Shown here in pieces: positions 36,830-47,900 of a stretch of DNA of 64,000 bases. The position numbers were made by a program, and so were the translations under genes. How positions within the stretch are numbered: the first letter of the stretch is position 1; the number at the start of each line of letters is the position of its first letter. Origin of the DNA: Bryoerythrophyllum caledonicum (taxonomy: Eukaryota > Streptophyta > Bryopsida > Pottiales > Pottiaceae); the NCBI GenBank assembly GCA_963971425.1, contig OZ020524.1:2947773-3011772 (forward strand). Direction: 5' to 3'. The notes under the pieces are model-generated. The model made no database searches. It was not told the DNA's origin and saw nothing but the letters and a program-made list of their open reading frames with translations.

Positions 36830-37247
36830 CCGGAGATCTCCGGTTGTGGGCGCTTTTATTTATCTGGGTTCGAGTTCGGCATCCTTTCTTTTAGCTCTCG
36901 CCAGTCATCGTGAAGAGGACCGAAAGTGTGCTCTTCCATTCAATGAAATTTGGGTACATTGAGGAGTGACAGAGTTACTCTTGACTTAATTCTGCCAGCG
37001 GTATATTTTTGGACCCTCACGTCTTTTTGAAAGCTTACCGGAGATCTCCGGCTATGGAAGTTATATTTTGTGGACCTAAGGATGTTCGTATATTGCCATG
37101 TTTCAGTCGGTGAGATCTAGCCGGAGATCTTCGGATAGGAGATTCACATCCCCCATTCTCGTCAATGGGGTTCCAATTTTGAGCTTCCCAATTTTGAGCT
37201 TACCTAGGTGTTCTGAATAGTATTGAATCATATCCGGAGATCTTCTG
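36830..37247. repeat. B-type palindromes, right set
   Basis: Perfect at 36830 and 37038; one change at 37121; more diverged at 37234. Two further diverged copies lie near the right terminus at 38311 and 38507. As on the left, copies near the end of the element are the most altered. Confidence 0.88.
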
Positions 37248-37722
37248 TGACTTCGATAATGCATTTCATTTTACGATGGATATTTCAACAATGTATCAGA
37301 GACCTTTTGGTTATTCCCGTGGCTGTTTCCTTCTTAGATTTTTGACATGCCACAACTAAATTGATAATACGCGGTCAATTACACACTTTATATCAGTTGT
37401 ACGAGGACCTTCTTATCATTGATGTGATGCTAATGGTTGGCGGTGGAGATTGTACTTCGCACATCACGTTACGACAGCACGCTTGACGCGTGGCCTACCA
37501 TGTTGGTCATTCGTGTCTGTGGAAGCTGCCTTTATTTCTATCAGTCTCGGTGTTATGGCGACTTATATCAATGACTCATCCTTTACCTACGCTCAAGACC
37601 TGTAATTAATGGGTTGATAGGGAGGATAGTATAAGAAAGGGTTCGGGTCTGCACCAATTCATATGTTTTGTCTTTCAACTTGTTAGTTTTGTTAGTCGAT
37701 AGCCAGGGTTGAGAGAGAGGAG

Positions 37723-38127
37723 ATGGCTTTTGCAAGTAGGAAGAGGGAGATGGAAGAGTCTGATTCGGTAGACCGGAGAGTTTCACGAAGGATGGTGAGC
37801 AACGTTCAGGGTTCGGAGAAGGGACGACTGCTACGCTTTTAAGTCAGGTACACAGGGGCGATAGGTTCCATTCGGCGTGTTCGGGACAAATTGGAGGAGG
37901 ACGGCAGCAACTATGAAGCGGAGGACGAGAATGAGGTCGACTGTGATGAAGATGAGACGGTCTTCGGAGGTCGTTTGGTTGAAGAAGAGGAGGAGGACGA
38001 CCTATGGTATGTTGACGAGGAGGAATCTTCTTCGGAGGGCGGCTGTAGTCCATTTCAAACTGGTTGTGATATTGGGTCTGATGTTGATTCGGACATGTAC
38101 GCGCCGGTGCACTGGAAAGATCTTTAG
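37723..38127 (+). pseudogene. Small acidic protein gene near the right end of element B
   Basis: ATG at 37723, 134 codons to TAG 38125, broken by one TAA at codon 40 (37840). The N-terminal 60 residues are Arg-rich (SRKREMEESDSVDRRVSRRM). The C-terminal half is strongly acidic (EAEDENEVDCDEDETVFGG, EEEEEDDLWYVDEEESSS). A TATAAG motif lies about 90 bp upstream. The charge split resembles histone-binding or DNA-mimic proteins, but no family is recognised. Confidence 0.45.
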
Positions 38128-38602
38128 AAGTTTTCAGAGGTAGTGCCAAGATAGGTTTTGGTCTTTCATGCAGGAGTTTTACTGAGACTAGTCATTGCTG
38201 TCTCGTAGAGTTGATCAAGTATGTGATGGTCTTGTAAACGGACTCCCTTCCAAAAAAGCAATTTTGTTTTTGAAAACTGACCAACTATTTTCTGTTTTCC
38301 CTGCTTTTGATCAGATATCTCCGGCTGTTTTAACGGCATCCATGAAATGTCAATGCCTTCTGCTCCAAATTCATTTTCTCAAGGCAACCCCTAAGTACTC
38401 CCTGGGAAGAAAATCGAGTCAGTACAATTTCTGTCGATAATACCGTACCTCGCCTTGACCAAGGTTCTATCACTGTAATCGATTCGTATCGTCTGACTGA
38501 AATCATCCGGAGATATCCGGCTGAATGACTAAGTTTAATTTTATTTGTATCCCTCTCAATCTATTTGGTGCCACAATTCTACTACACTGAAATCCTTCTT
38601 CC

Positions 38603-38647
38603 TTATTTCTGGACTTTACAAAGTCCAGAAATAGTTAAATATGGCAT
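38603..38647 (-). repeat. Element B right terminal inverted repeat with fold-back
   Basis: 38622-38647 is the inverted match of 18005-18030. Immediately inside it, TTATTTCTGGACTTT (about 38603-38617) repeats the inner half of the repeat in the opposite direction, so the right end alone can fold into a hairpin around ACTTTACAAAGT. AGAT (38648-38651) is the right target duplication. Confidence 0.88.
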
Positions 38648-38651
38648 AGAT

Positions 38652-39029
38652 CGTGGTGGACAGCAATGAGCTGAGCATGGAAGATATTAAACAGTCTATG
38701 TGAAGATGGACTTGGACGTACAAAAGATGGACTCATTGACAGAGATGATACGTGCTCGCAAACACACGGTGTTGATTATACATGAAGATATGAACCAGAA
38801 TATTCACAACATCACCATGCGCGAGTTATGAGCTGAATTATCTCAGGAGTGGATCACGCCTAATCTATTCGCCCGTAGTAACAACGTGCAGCAGATGTCA
38901 CCAGAGCTCAACTATGCACTGCTGACAGAGCTAGAGGACTACATGCATCGTACTGAACACAGTAAGCGTTTCGAACAAAAGAGCGTAGCTATCAACTTTA
39001 AGCTGAAAGAAGATCGGCACAGTTCATGA
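38652..39029 (+). pseudogene. Fragment of an unknown Gypsy-1 ORF right of element B
   Basis: Reading resumes in Gypsy-1 with VVDSNELSMEDIKQSM (38655-38700), a frameshift, then ATG 38706 open to TGA 39027 except for one TGA near 38829. Segments RARKHTVLIIHEDMNQNI and FEQKSVAINFKLKED look coding. It may be the remains of the gene into which element B inserted. No family recognised. Confidence 0.35.
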
Positions 39030-40282
39030 AGCAGTAAAAATTTATTAAAAAAAAAAAAAATTGAATGAAAGAGGATATGAAAAGTGAACCTTAAGGTAAT
39101 CCAAGTTAGAATAAAAAGAACAACTAGGATAGCTCCTTAAGATGTCTCAAGAAAAAAGAGAAAATTAGAAAAACAAGGAGTAAAATACGAAGTTAGTATT
39201 TTAAGAAAGAATAATTTGAATAGAACCTTGAGTCTAGGTAATGTATTAAGAGAATCTTATAACAAAAGAACAATTACATAAGAACATACCTATAATAGCT
39301 CAAGAGAGACTTAATATGTAAGCAATGTTAAGTTTAGATCTAGTAGTGAACGATGAAACAAAATGGATGAGAAACATTCTAGTTTAGAATTTCTTAACTC
39401 TAAAAAAAAAAAATTAAAAAAAAAAAAAAAAGCTTGAGTGGATTTAATCAGGATTTGATAGAGTTCAAAGTAAATCTAAAAAAACTTAATGATTTAGCAA
39501 GTCTAGGTAAATAGAGTAGTACCTAAACTTCTAAGTCTAAAAATGTGTTGAAAAAATAAAAATTGGAAGAAATGAGAGAAATTAGATGAAAGGAAAAAAT
39601 GAGAGAGAATATAATAACATAATGAGAGAATCTTATATAAAGAGAGAATAGGCTAGAATAGAAAAAGATAGTTAGCACAATTAGTAGTGAGGTGATATAC
39701 ACACTATTTAAATTGTATGTAGTATGATACTTCAACTGAAATTGAAGTTATAAGTAGAAGAGAGAAAAGAAAGTAAGGAAATTAGCAATATAAAATTAGT
39801 AATTATTAGTGAGAACACAATCTACTAACATACTAATTTACTGATGTAAGTACTAATGAGTGCTAATTTTCCAAAAAAAAAAAAAAAAAAAAACTAGGAT
39901 GGCAAGTGAAGCCTAAACAAAGAATGAAAAGAAAAATTAAATTGAAGAGAAGTATTTGAAGAGCAATGAAGTAAAAAAGAGAAGATGAAGATCTAAAGGA
40001 GAATAAAAAATTTAAAGTTAAAATGAAAAATATTAATGTCTAAGTGGAAGACTAAAGTAAAAAAGTTAAGTTCAGAAGAAACTTAAAAACTCAAGTATAT
40101 ATAAGACATACTTATTAAAGATGGAAGCATGGAAAAGCAAATAAAGACAATCAACAATCCTTGAGAAGAAAAAAAAAGAAAAGCTATATAGAGACTAAAG
40201 GAAATTAAAGTACAAGATGAAGAGCGAAAGATTAAGTTCAAGGACAAAGGTCGTTGAAGTCGACGAGGACGTCTCCGAGCTA
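39030..40282. other. A-rich non-coding tail of Gypsy-1
   Basis: Purine-rich on the + strand with A runs near 39045-39060, 39400-39431 and 39872-39892, and many GAGAGAA motifs. No gene. Such A-rich leader or tail tracts are common before the polypurine tract of large gypsy elements. Confidence 0.55.
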
Positions 40283-40292
40283 AGAAGGGGAC
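40283..40292 (+). promoter_or_regulatory. Gypsy-1 polypurine tract
   Basis: AAGAAGGGGA lies two to three bases before the 3' LTR start TGTAGAG (40295). Position and composition fit the plus-strand primer of LTR retrotransposons. Confidence 0.75.
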
Positions 40293-40294
40293 TA

Positions 40295-41639
40295 TGTAGA
40301 GCCTAAATCCTACAAATGGTTTTTTTCAGAAAATTAAGTGTAAATAGGGTTGTAGATATATAGAGAATTAAATAATTAATGATTAACTTTATACTAAATA
40401 GTTAATTAACCAAAAAGTACCTATTCATATCCAAGAGATAAGAGATAATGGGAAAAGGGTTGAACTCGCACCCTTTGGAAAGGGTGTGCCTTTTCATAAG
40501 TAGATATGAATGGATGTGGGGATCAAGTGAAGTTAGTTTTAACGGTTAATTGTTGAAAACACAGTTTTTCCAAGAGGTGTGCCTCTTGGCTTTTAGTAGA
40601 ATGAATAGCTTGAATTTTTAGCATTCTTGGCCATTTCCATAGACATTCCTTGGAGGAAGATTGGAGTGAGCCGTAGCTTAGGTGAAAAAGCTAGCAATTG
40701 AAGAAATCTCTTATGTTGTAAGAGTATTATGTTATGTGTGAAATTATTAATATATAATTATTATTGAATTTGCATATGTAAAGTCTTGTGTGTGACTTAA
40801 TTAATATGTATAATTGCAATAATATTAGTGCTTCATAGAATAAATTTGACATTGTATTTTGTAAATGCAATTATATGCATGAGGTATTAATTGTGAGTAA
40901 ATTCCTATGCATAATTGTATTATTTATTTAAATCTTCATTGTAAAAATTAGGATACTATCCTAATTAATTATGTGACATGAAATTGTGTGTATTAATGAA
41001 TTAAATTTAATGTATTGCATATGAGTGAAATATGAATACTTAATATTAAAATCTTCAAGAGATAAAGTTAGGGAAGATCCTAACTATGTCAAAGTGATAT
41101 TGTAAATATTAATGTAATAATTCTAAGTGTATGTAAGGCATTTAGAAATTAATTTGAAGTAAGAAATTTAATGCATTAAGGTGAGAAATGCATAAGTAAT
41201 TAATGTTATACTTAAGTTTGAGTGTGGAAACTTAAGTATTAAGTCATAAGACGGGAGTCTTGTGTATGTGTAAATAAGTAAACTTAAGTCTAAAGTGGAA
41301 TAAAACTTAAGTTTAAGTTAGAAAACTTAAGTCTAGAGTGATAGGTCTTAAGTATAGAGTGATAGGACTTAAGTATAGAGTGAGAAAGAACTTAAGTATA
41401 AACGATAGGGCTTAAGTCTAAGTATTAGGACTTAAGTCTACAATGAGGGAAAACTTAAGTTTGGATGATAGAACTTAAATTTGAGTTAGAAAACTTAAGT
41501 CATACAAGTATAAGAGTGAAGATACTCTTTTGGCATTCAAGTGTTAAGGACTAATAGATAGTTAGACTTAAGTCGGGACTTAGAGTAGGATTATTTAGGA
41601 ATTTAATCTAACTTGTAGGTTGTTTGAACGTAATACTTG
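40295..41639 (+). repeat. Gypsy-1 3' LTR, left part (interrupted by Gypsy-2)
   Basis: Starts TGTAGAGCCTAAATCC and matches the 5' LTR with scattered substitutions. It includes the CTTAAG array (41210-41510, one unit longer than in the 5' copy) and sequence lost from the 5' LTR. The last five bases, ACTTG (41635-41639), are the left target duplication of Gypsy-2; the LTR resumes at 54603. Confidence 0.92.
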
Positions 41640-44288
41640 TGTAAGCCCAAAAATAAACCCCCTAAGAGAATCCATTTTTAAACCTACGAGGTCCTATTGT
41701 TACACCACTTACCATTCCTTATGCTTAACTGTAAACCCTAATTTCTACTGGATTTGGATCTTGGCGTATCCATTTATATATTTAGAAATCAATAGTACTA
41801 TTATCTTAATCCAGTTAAGTGAACTCGATTAACCCTCCTTGGTATTTAAAGGCTTAACTCTGGATAAATTAGATAGGTATGAATAGTTAATTAATTAATT
41901 GTTATCTAATTATTATGGCTATTAGTTATTATGATTATTATTACTTATTCTTTATTTATTTATTTATTTTAATTTTTTGTTGTTTTATTATTATTATTAT
42001 TATTTTTTTATTATTTTTTTTAGTTTAGGTCAGCTGATCAGGCCTGATCCAGACCCTGGTTGGAGCAGCAACTTCGGCAGCCTTTATCTATTGATTCGGG
42101 ACTCCGAATACCAAAAAATTTCCTCTTAAAATGATCACCAGCTCAATTCCAACTTGGTTGAAACACTAAATACCTAATTTGAGATTGATACCGGCCTCCA
42201 CCAGCAGTCGCAGCAGACAGTCCCTGTGAGTCCCAGGTTTTGTCTTTTTTTTTTTAAAACATCTTAACTTCCTAGGATTAACTCCGAATTGAGCGTTTTC
42301 AACTTCTAATCTTATTAGTTTTTCGTGCTCTTGACGATGGACTCCTCAGAATGTCCAACCAGACCTTGAGGACTGCCACATACAGACGGACAGCGGCGAC
42401 CCAACAACCACAACAAGTATTCACAGCTTCCTCATGAGCTCACACATCATTCAATTGGGAACACCATTCACCAAATTCTCAACGATTCCAGCAAGCACCA
42501 ACTTACAAGCATCAGCATTCTTGCATCGGCCAGCGAGCAATCATCACCAAGTTTTGGAACCCTAATGTCAAAAAAAATCCTCCAGCGCTTCCGCACAAGT
42601 TTAGAGATCCCACAAATTCAATCAACACAAGAAGGAAACCGCAACGACCGCATGCAGGTAGGAATTAGGGAAGGTAGCTTCACCCAGGAAATACTCCCTG
42701 GTCCGAGCGCCGCAGCCTCTTCTCGCCTGGATCCTCCAGCTCGAGTCTTCTCAGCTCGCGGCACCTTCACACCACCGCGCGCACACACGGCTCCTCGATC
42801 ACCAACGCCGACCTTCAACAGCGCCTCCACACCGAAGCTCCCACCGCAGGAGCACTCCAGCGCGCTCTCTCAAAACCACAAAAAAAAAAAAAAAAAAAAA
42901 CACGGCTCTCTCTCCCGTGCTCAGAGCCAGACCTCGTGATCACAATCACGGACCCTTGCGCGCACAGGTGCGCCCCTCGCCGAGCAGCCTTCCGGAACAG
43001 AGCCCAGCTCGTGCAAGCCCCAGCTCCGATCCCCGCGCACACACACAAAAACAGAAGAGTCCAGCTCTTCTCTCGCGCCGGAGCTCACCCTTCAGCTCCC
43101 CGAACACGAGACATCCTCGCGCAGGCAGGCGCAGACCCTCCTCGCGCGCAGCCGGTGCGCTCACCACAAAGACGAGAGACTCTCCTCGCACAGGAGCCTC
43201 GCACAAGAAAAACGAAGAAGAAAAAAACAGAGAGGCCAGCTCTCCCTCGCGCCCAGGGCGCACACACCACCAACCACCAAACAAAACAAACCCAACCCAA
43301 AGAAAAAAACGAGAGCTCCAGCCCTCTCTCCTGCTCGCAGGAGCTCCTCCTCGCTCCAAAAACGGCCCCCCGAAAATCCCGTGACCCCAGCTCTCTCGCC
43401 AGCGACTCAGCCTGGCTGGTTCTCCTTTTTTTTCTTTTTTTTTCTTTTTCTTTTGGTCTTTCTCGTTTTTCTTCCCCGACAAGACTGGCTTAGTTTAAAT
43501 GAGGCAGCCCATGACCTCTCACAGAAGTGCAGGATTGGCCACTTACAGCCGTTTTTGCATGTTTTTAGTTTATTACTAGCATTAACTCGCCGCTTTGCTC
43601 CTGACAAGCCTCCCTAAAATTAATTCCATGGTGGCAAGAATTGTCATGTGGCATGTGCATGGGGAAGCACACCCAACCACCTTCTTTTCTTTTCTTCCCC
43701 TTTTTTTTCTTTTCCTTTTGATCTTTTAACGACCATTACCCTAGATCTACTACTATCTACTGATGATTTGCAATTTACTTATAACTTCAAAAACTAACCA
43801 CATAGCTGGACTCCTAGCACCCTAATTAGTCTACACAAATTTTCCTAGCATTTTTGGAGTTCATTAAGTATTTTTTCCGAGTGGTCAACCCGTCGACTAA
43901 CTAGTCAACCCCTAGAATTAAATAGTAATTCAACTCGGAAATTTCTAGAAATTTTACCACTACTTCTACCTGCTAGGAGACACTCTCTCAATTTTTTCCA
44001 TAATTTTTGTCCCATTTCTCAATTTTTAGTCATTTTCCAAGGACCTTTTTTTTCCTTTTTTATCTTTCTCTTCATTCCCACTCCACTTCCACTACACTTT
44101 CAAGCATATTAGTAGGGAAGAGGAAAAATACGAACCGTAGTGTGACATCATGGCACTAAGTTTATTACTCTAGGAATTTGACTCTAGTAGATGGATTGAC
44201 TACTACTTTAACTAAAATTGGGTCAATACTATCAAAAACTCGAAAAAAACAAAGAAAAAAGAGTGAGGGCCCACTTTGGCCACTCACA
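41640..44288 (-). repeat. Gypsy-2 LTR, left copy (its 3' LTR)
   Basis: Composition is sharply zoned: AT-rich with TTA repeats at 41930-42020, a C/G-rich pyrimidine- and CpG-rich block at 42650-43400 with an A run at 42879-42900, then AT-rich again. Short open frames in the GC block (for example 42565-42939) recur in the other LTR and are composition artefacts. The GC block may be the promoter/leader region. Confidence 0.93.
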
Positions 44289-44926
44289 CATGGCGACCAT
44301 CTGGGCCGACTCGTGAGAGGAGAGTGGACCTAGACCTCTTGCTCACTACGGCACACGGTAATGAGAAAAAATAAAGAGATGTAGAAAGACAATTATGGAA
44401 TTTGGAAGAAAACTAGGAAGTTAGACAAAAGTGATGGGATTGAAGAAAAGCTAGGAAATTTCAATAGAGAAGGGGGAAAAAATGAGAGAAAAATAGGGAA
44501 AATAGAGACGGCATTCGACTAGAAAGAATTGAAAGATTAGCAGAATGGATGCACGTCCCAATTTTTGAGTTAAACCCATTCGCCCTGGAGGGACCCATGT
44601 TGAATCTACAGCCAAAAAAGATTTCAAAACCGCCTTCCGCCTTCATCGGAGTGAACTTGGACTACAGAGAGATAGAAGTTCCAATCTCTTTGGAAGGTAA
44701 GGAAAGCAAGGAGAGAAAACTATATTTTTGATAAGAATTTGGGAGAAAGGAAAACACTTGTCTCTAGTGTAGTGATGAAACTAGTATGGTTGACCCATGG
44801 AGAAGAGATGACCGGCTGCAACTAGTGGTCAAAAGGCACTTAGTTGAATCGGAAGAGTCATGTCCTCCCCGTTGTGAGGCCAATTGTCACGAAGTGAGGT
44901 GGGCTAGTGATAGTGAATCCACTCTA
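44289..44926. other. Gypsy-2 spacer between pol stop and LTR
   Basis: Non-coding 638 bp. A polypurine tract would be expected on the minus strand just right of 44288, but that sequence (CATGGCGACCATCTGGGCCG on +) is not pyrimidine-rich. A 60-codon + frame at 44549-44731 is unsupported. Confidence 0.5.
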
Positions 44927-47900
44927 TCATGTCCGGTATTCCTTGCAACGACTCCCAGCCGTGCGCGTTGGAAATGATTCACCATTCAGGGTTTCGAGTT
45001 GGACCGAGTTGTTGGGAAACACCTTGGTAACGAGATAGGGGCCCAACCACAACGCATCAAACTTCCCAGGGAATTCTAGCCTTCTCGCATCTTGAAGCAA
45101 AACCAACATCCCTGGCGACAATGTCCGCTTCTTGTGGCGTTTATCAAACGCAATTTTCCGGCGCCTCTGGACAACCTCAATGTGTTGTGCGCTCAGTCTA
45201 CGATCGTCATCCAATTTCTCCAACCGTTCCAATCGATGGATCAGGGACTGCTTGGTGGTCAATCGAGTGTCTATCGCTATTCGAAGTGATGGCACTTCAA
45301 ACTCTATGGGGAGTACAGCCTCTACACCATAGACTAATGAAAACGGAGTGGCTTGGGTGGTCACCTTGTACGTTGTTCGGTAAGCCCACAACGTAGCGGG
45401 GAGTTTAACATCCCAATCTCTCTTCGAGTCTACGACCGTTTTCCTCAGGATCGTGGCCAAGGTTTGATTGACCCTCTCAGTGTGCCCGTTTGTCTGAGGG
45501 TGATAGGGTGTAGTTTTACGGTGGTCAATTTGAAACCGATTGGTTAAGTCCTCAACCACCTCATTGAGGAAATGTTTGCCTCGATCACTAATGAGGATTT
45601 TAGGGCATCCAAACCGGGTTATCACTTGCTCAAACAAAAACGTAGCAGCACTCTTGGCATCATTTGATTTTACCGCTTTGGCTTCTGCCCATTTGGTGAG
45701 ATACTCTGTCGCCACCACTATGTACTTCATCCCTCTACTCGAATGGGGATGAATCTCTCCGATGTAATCCACTCCCCACTTCTCGAAGGGGACGAGGGGA
45801 AGAGAGACATGAAGTGGCAGCTCTATGCGTAGATCATTTCTAGCATAACGTTGACAAGCATCACAACGTCGAGTGTAACCATGGGCATCCCGAAACATGG
45901 AAGGCCAATAGTAACCAGCGCGTAAGGCCTTCTGGCCTGTTAAGGTACCAGAAAAATGCCCCCCGCATGCACTATCATGACAAGAAGCCAAGATAGCTGG
46001 AATCTCCATGGCCTCTACACACCTACGCAAAACGCCATCAATGCCTCGGCGATAGAGACGGCCACCTACAAGGGCGAAGTGGCGGCTATTAATGCGCACC
46101 TTCCGTCGATCGTTTTTCCCCAAGTTGTCCGGCATTTGTTGGGTTTTGAGGAACTCCGCAATGTTTTGGTACCAAATAAGAGAAGAAGAGACCAGGAAGA
46201 GGTTCTCATCTACCAAGCTATCATCGATGGGCGTGGTAATTGGATCTCCAGATAGTCTAGATAGGTGATCCGCTTGCAAGTGTTTCCTACCCGGTTTGTA
46301 TTGCACGGTATAATCAAACTCCTCCAAGAGGAGTACCCATCGAGCAATCCTACCACTAAGGTCGGCTTTGTTCACCAAGTATTTGATGGCCATGTGGTCT
46401 ACGAAGAAGACCACCCGATTTAGCAATAGATAGTGGCGAAATTTCTTCAAAGAGAACACCATGGCTAGACATTCTCGTTCCGTGGTGGTGTAATTTTTTT
46501 CTGCCGGGTTTAACTGGCGACTAGCAAAGGCCACGGGGTAGTCCTTCTCCTTCTCTCCAGTTGGTTGGCATAATGCACTCCCTACCGCCATAGAGGAGGC
46601 ATCGCAATAAACATGGAAGGGCAGGTTCCAGTTTGGAGGTTTTAACACTGGAAAGGTGCTAAGCTTGGTCTTAAGGATATCAAATGCCCCTTGGCACTCT
46701 GGAGTCCATTCAAACTTTACCGCCTTTTGTTGCAACCGATTAATGGGTAATGAAATTGTCGCATAGTCAGGAATTAATTCCCGATACCATCCCATGTGAC
46801 CAAGAGTCCTTTGGACTCCTTTAACATCTGTGGGTGGAGGCAGTTCAACTATCACCTTGACCTTCTCCGGATCTGGTTCCCTACCATGTTTGGAGACCAC
46901 ATAACCCAACAAGACACCCCTCTCAACGGCTAAAAAGATCTTGTCTGGATTAAGGGCGATGCCCGTCCTCCTACACCGCTCGAAGCTTCCTCGAACACAT
47001 GCCAAATGTTCCTCAATTGATGATTGGGTACTAAAATCATCTATAAACACTGTCATAGATGTGTGTAGGAGATCAGAGAAGGCATGGGTCATAGCCCGCT
47101 GGAAGGCGGATGGTGCATTACACAATCCAAATGGCATGACTACATAGATAAAGGTGCCCCAAGGAGTGGTAAAGGCTGTTTTGTGGTAGTCATCGGGGTG
47201 TATGGATATTTGATTATAGCCAGAATAACCATCCATGAAGGTGTAAAGTGCATGACCAGCCACTTCTTCCAAAATGGTGTTAATGAAAGGAAGAGGGAAG
47301 TGGTCCTTTTGCGTGGCTTGGTTAAGTTTGCGATAGTCTATGCAAACTCTCAACTTTCCGTTTTTCTTCTTGACTATCACCATGGGGGAAACCCAGTCGG
47401 TAATCTCTACTGGGCGGATAAATCCAGCCTGAAGGAGTTTCTCCAATTCCGCCTTAACTATAAGTTGGAGTTGTGGATTCATTCGGCGCTCTTTCTGGCG
47501 AACGGCCACTGAGCCTGGAATTAAGGGAATTCGATGTTGCACCACTTCTGGAGGGATGCCTTTGAGTTCTCTATAAGACCATGCGAACACATCGCGATAC
47601 TCCATGACTAGGGCTCTAAAGGGCTCTAATCCTTCCCTTGTGAGTTGGCTCCCAACCTTTATCATTCGCGGCCCTTCTCCCTCAAACGATACATCTATCT
47701 CTTGCCAATCTTTTGGACTCGCATGAGGTTGTTCCGTTGGTCCCTTGTACCAGTCATGGGGGATTGGTGGATAGATGGGTAGATCACTTCCCACTTGTAT
47801 TCCTGATGAAGTGGATTTGAAGTGCAACGGAGAAATGAGGGCTTCTTCATCCAAGATAGGATCTACATTGGACAATTGTGTGCCATCTAAGGTGACACCA

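Larger units (their letters stand above)
18005..38647. mobile_element. Element B, 20.6-kb DNA transposon with ParB/HAD and DUF7869-type genes
   Basis: Both ends share a 26-bp terminal inverted repeat beginning ATGCCATATTTAACTATTTC (18005-18030 and, inverted, 38622-38647). AGAT flanks both ends (18001-18004, 38648-38651). The sequence on either side is Gypsy-1. Contents, left to right: a small gene and the ParB-HAD gene on the minus strand, a repeat-rich central stretch (26-32.8 kb), the transposase gene on the + strand, a small acidic-protein gene, and palindromes throughout. It is less decayed than its relative A. I know of no named superfamily with this gene set. Confidence 0.85.

Noticed and set aside
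18005..38647. Element B as a Helitron or a Maverick/Polinton
   Set aside because: It has inverted terminal repeats and a target duplication (Helitrons do not), and no DNA polymerase B, integrase, or capsid gene was seen.
42565..43607. Several overlapping ORFs (124-185 codons) in the left Gypsy-2 LTR, repeated at 52879-53921
   Set aside because: They lie in a GC-rich LTR block on both strands and in several frames, are Arg/Ser/Pro low-complexity, and recur because the LTR is duplicated. No domain or start context supports a gene.
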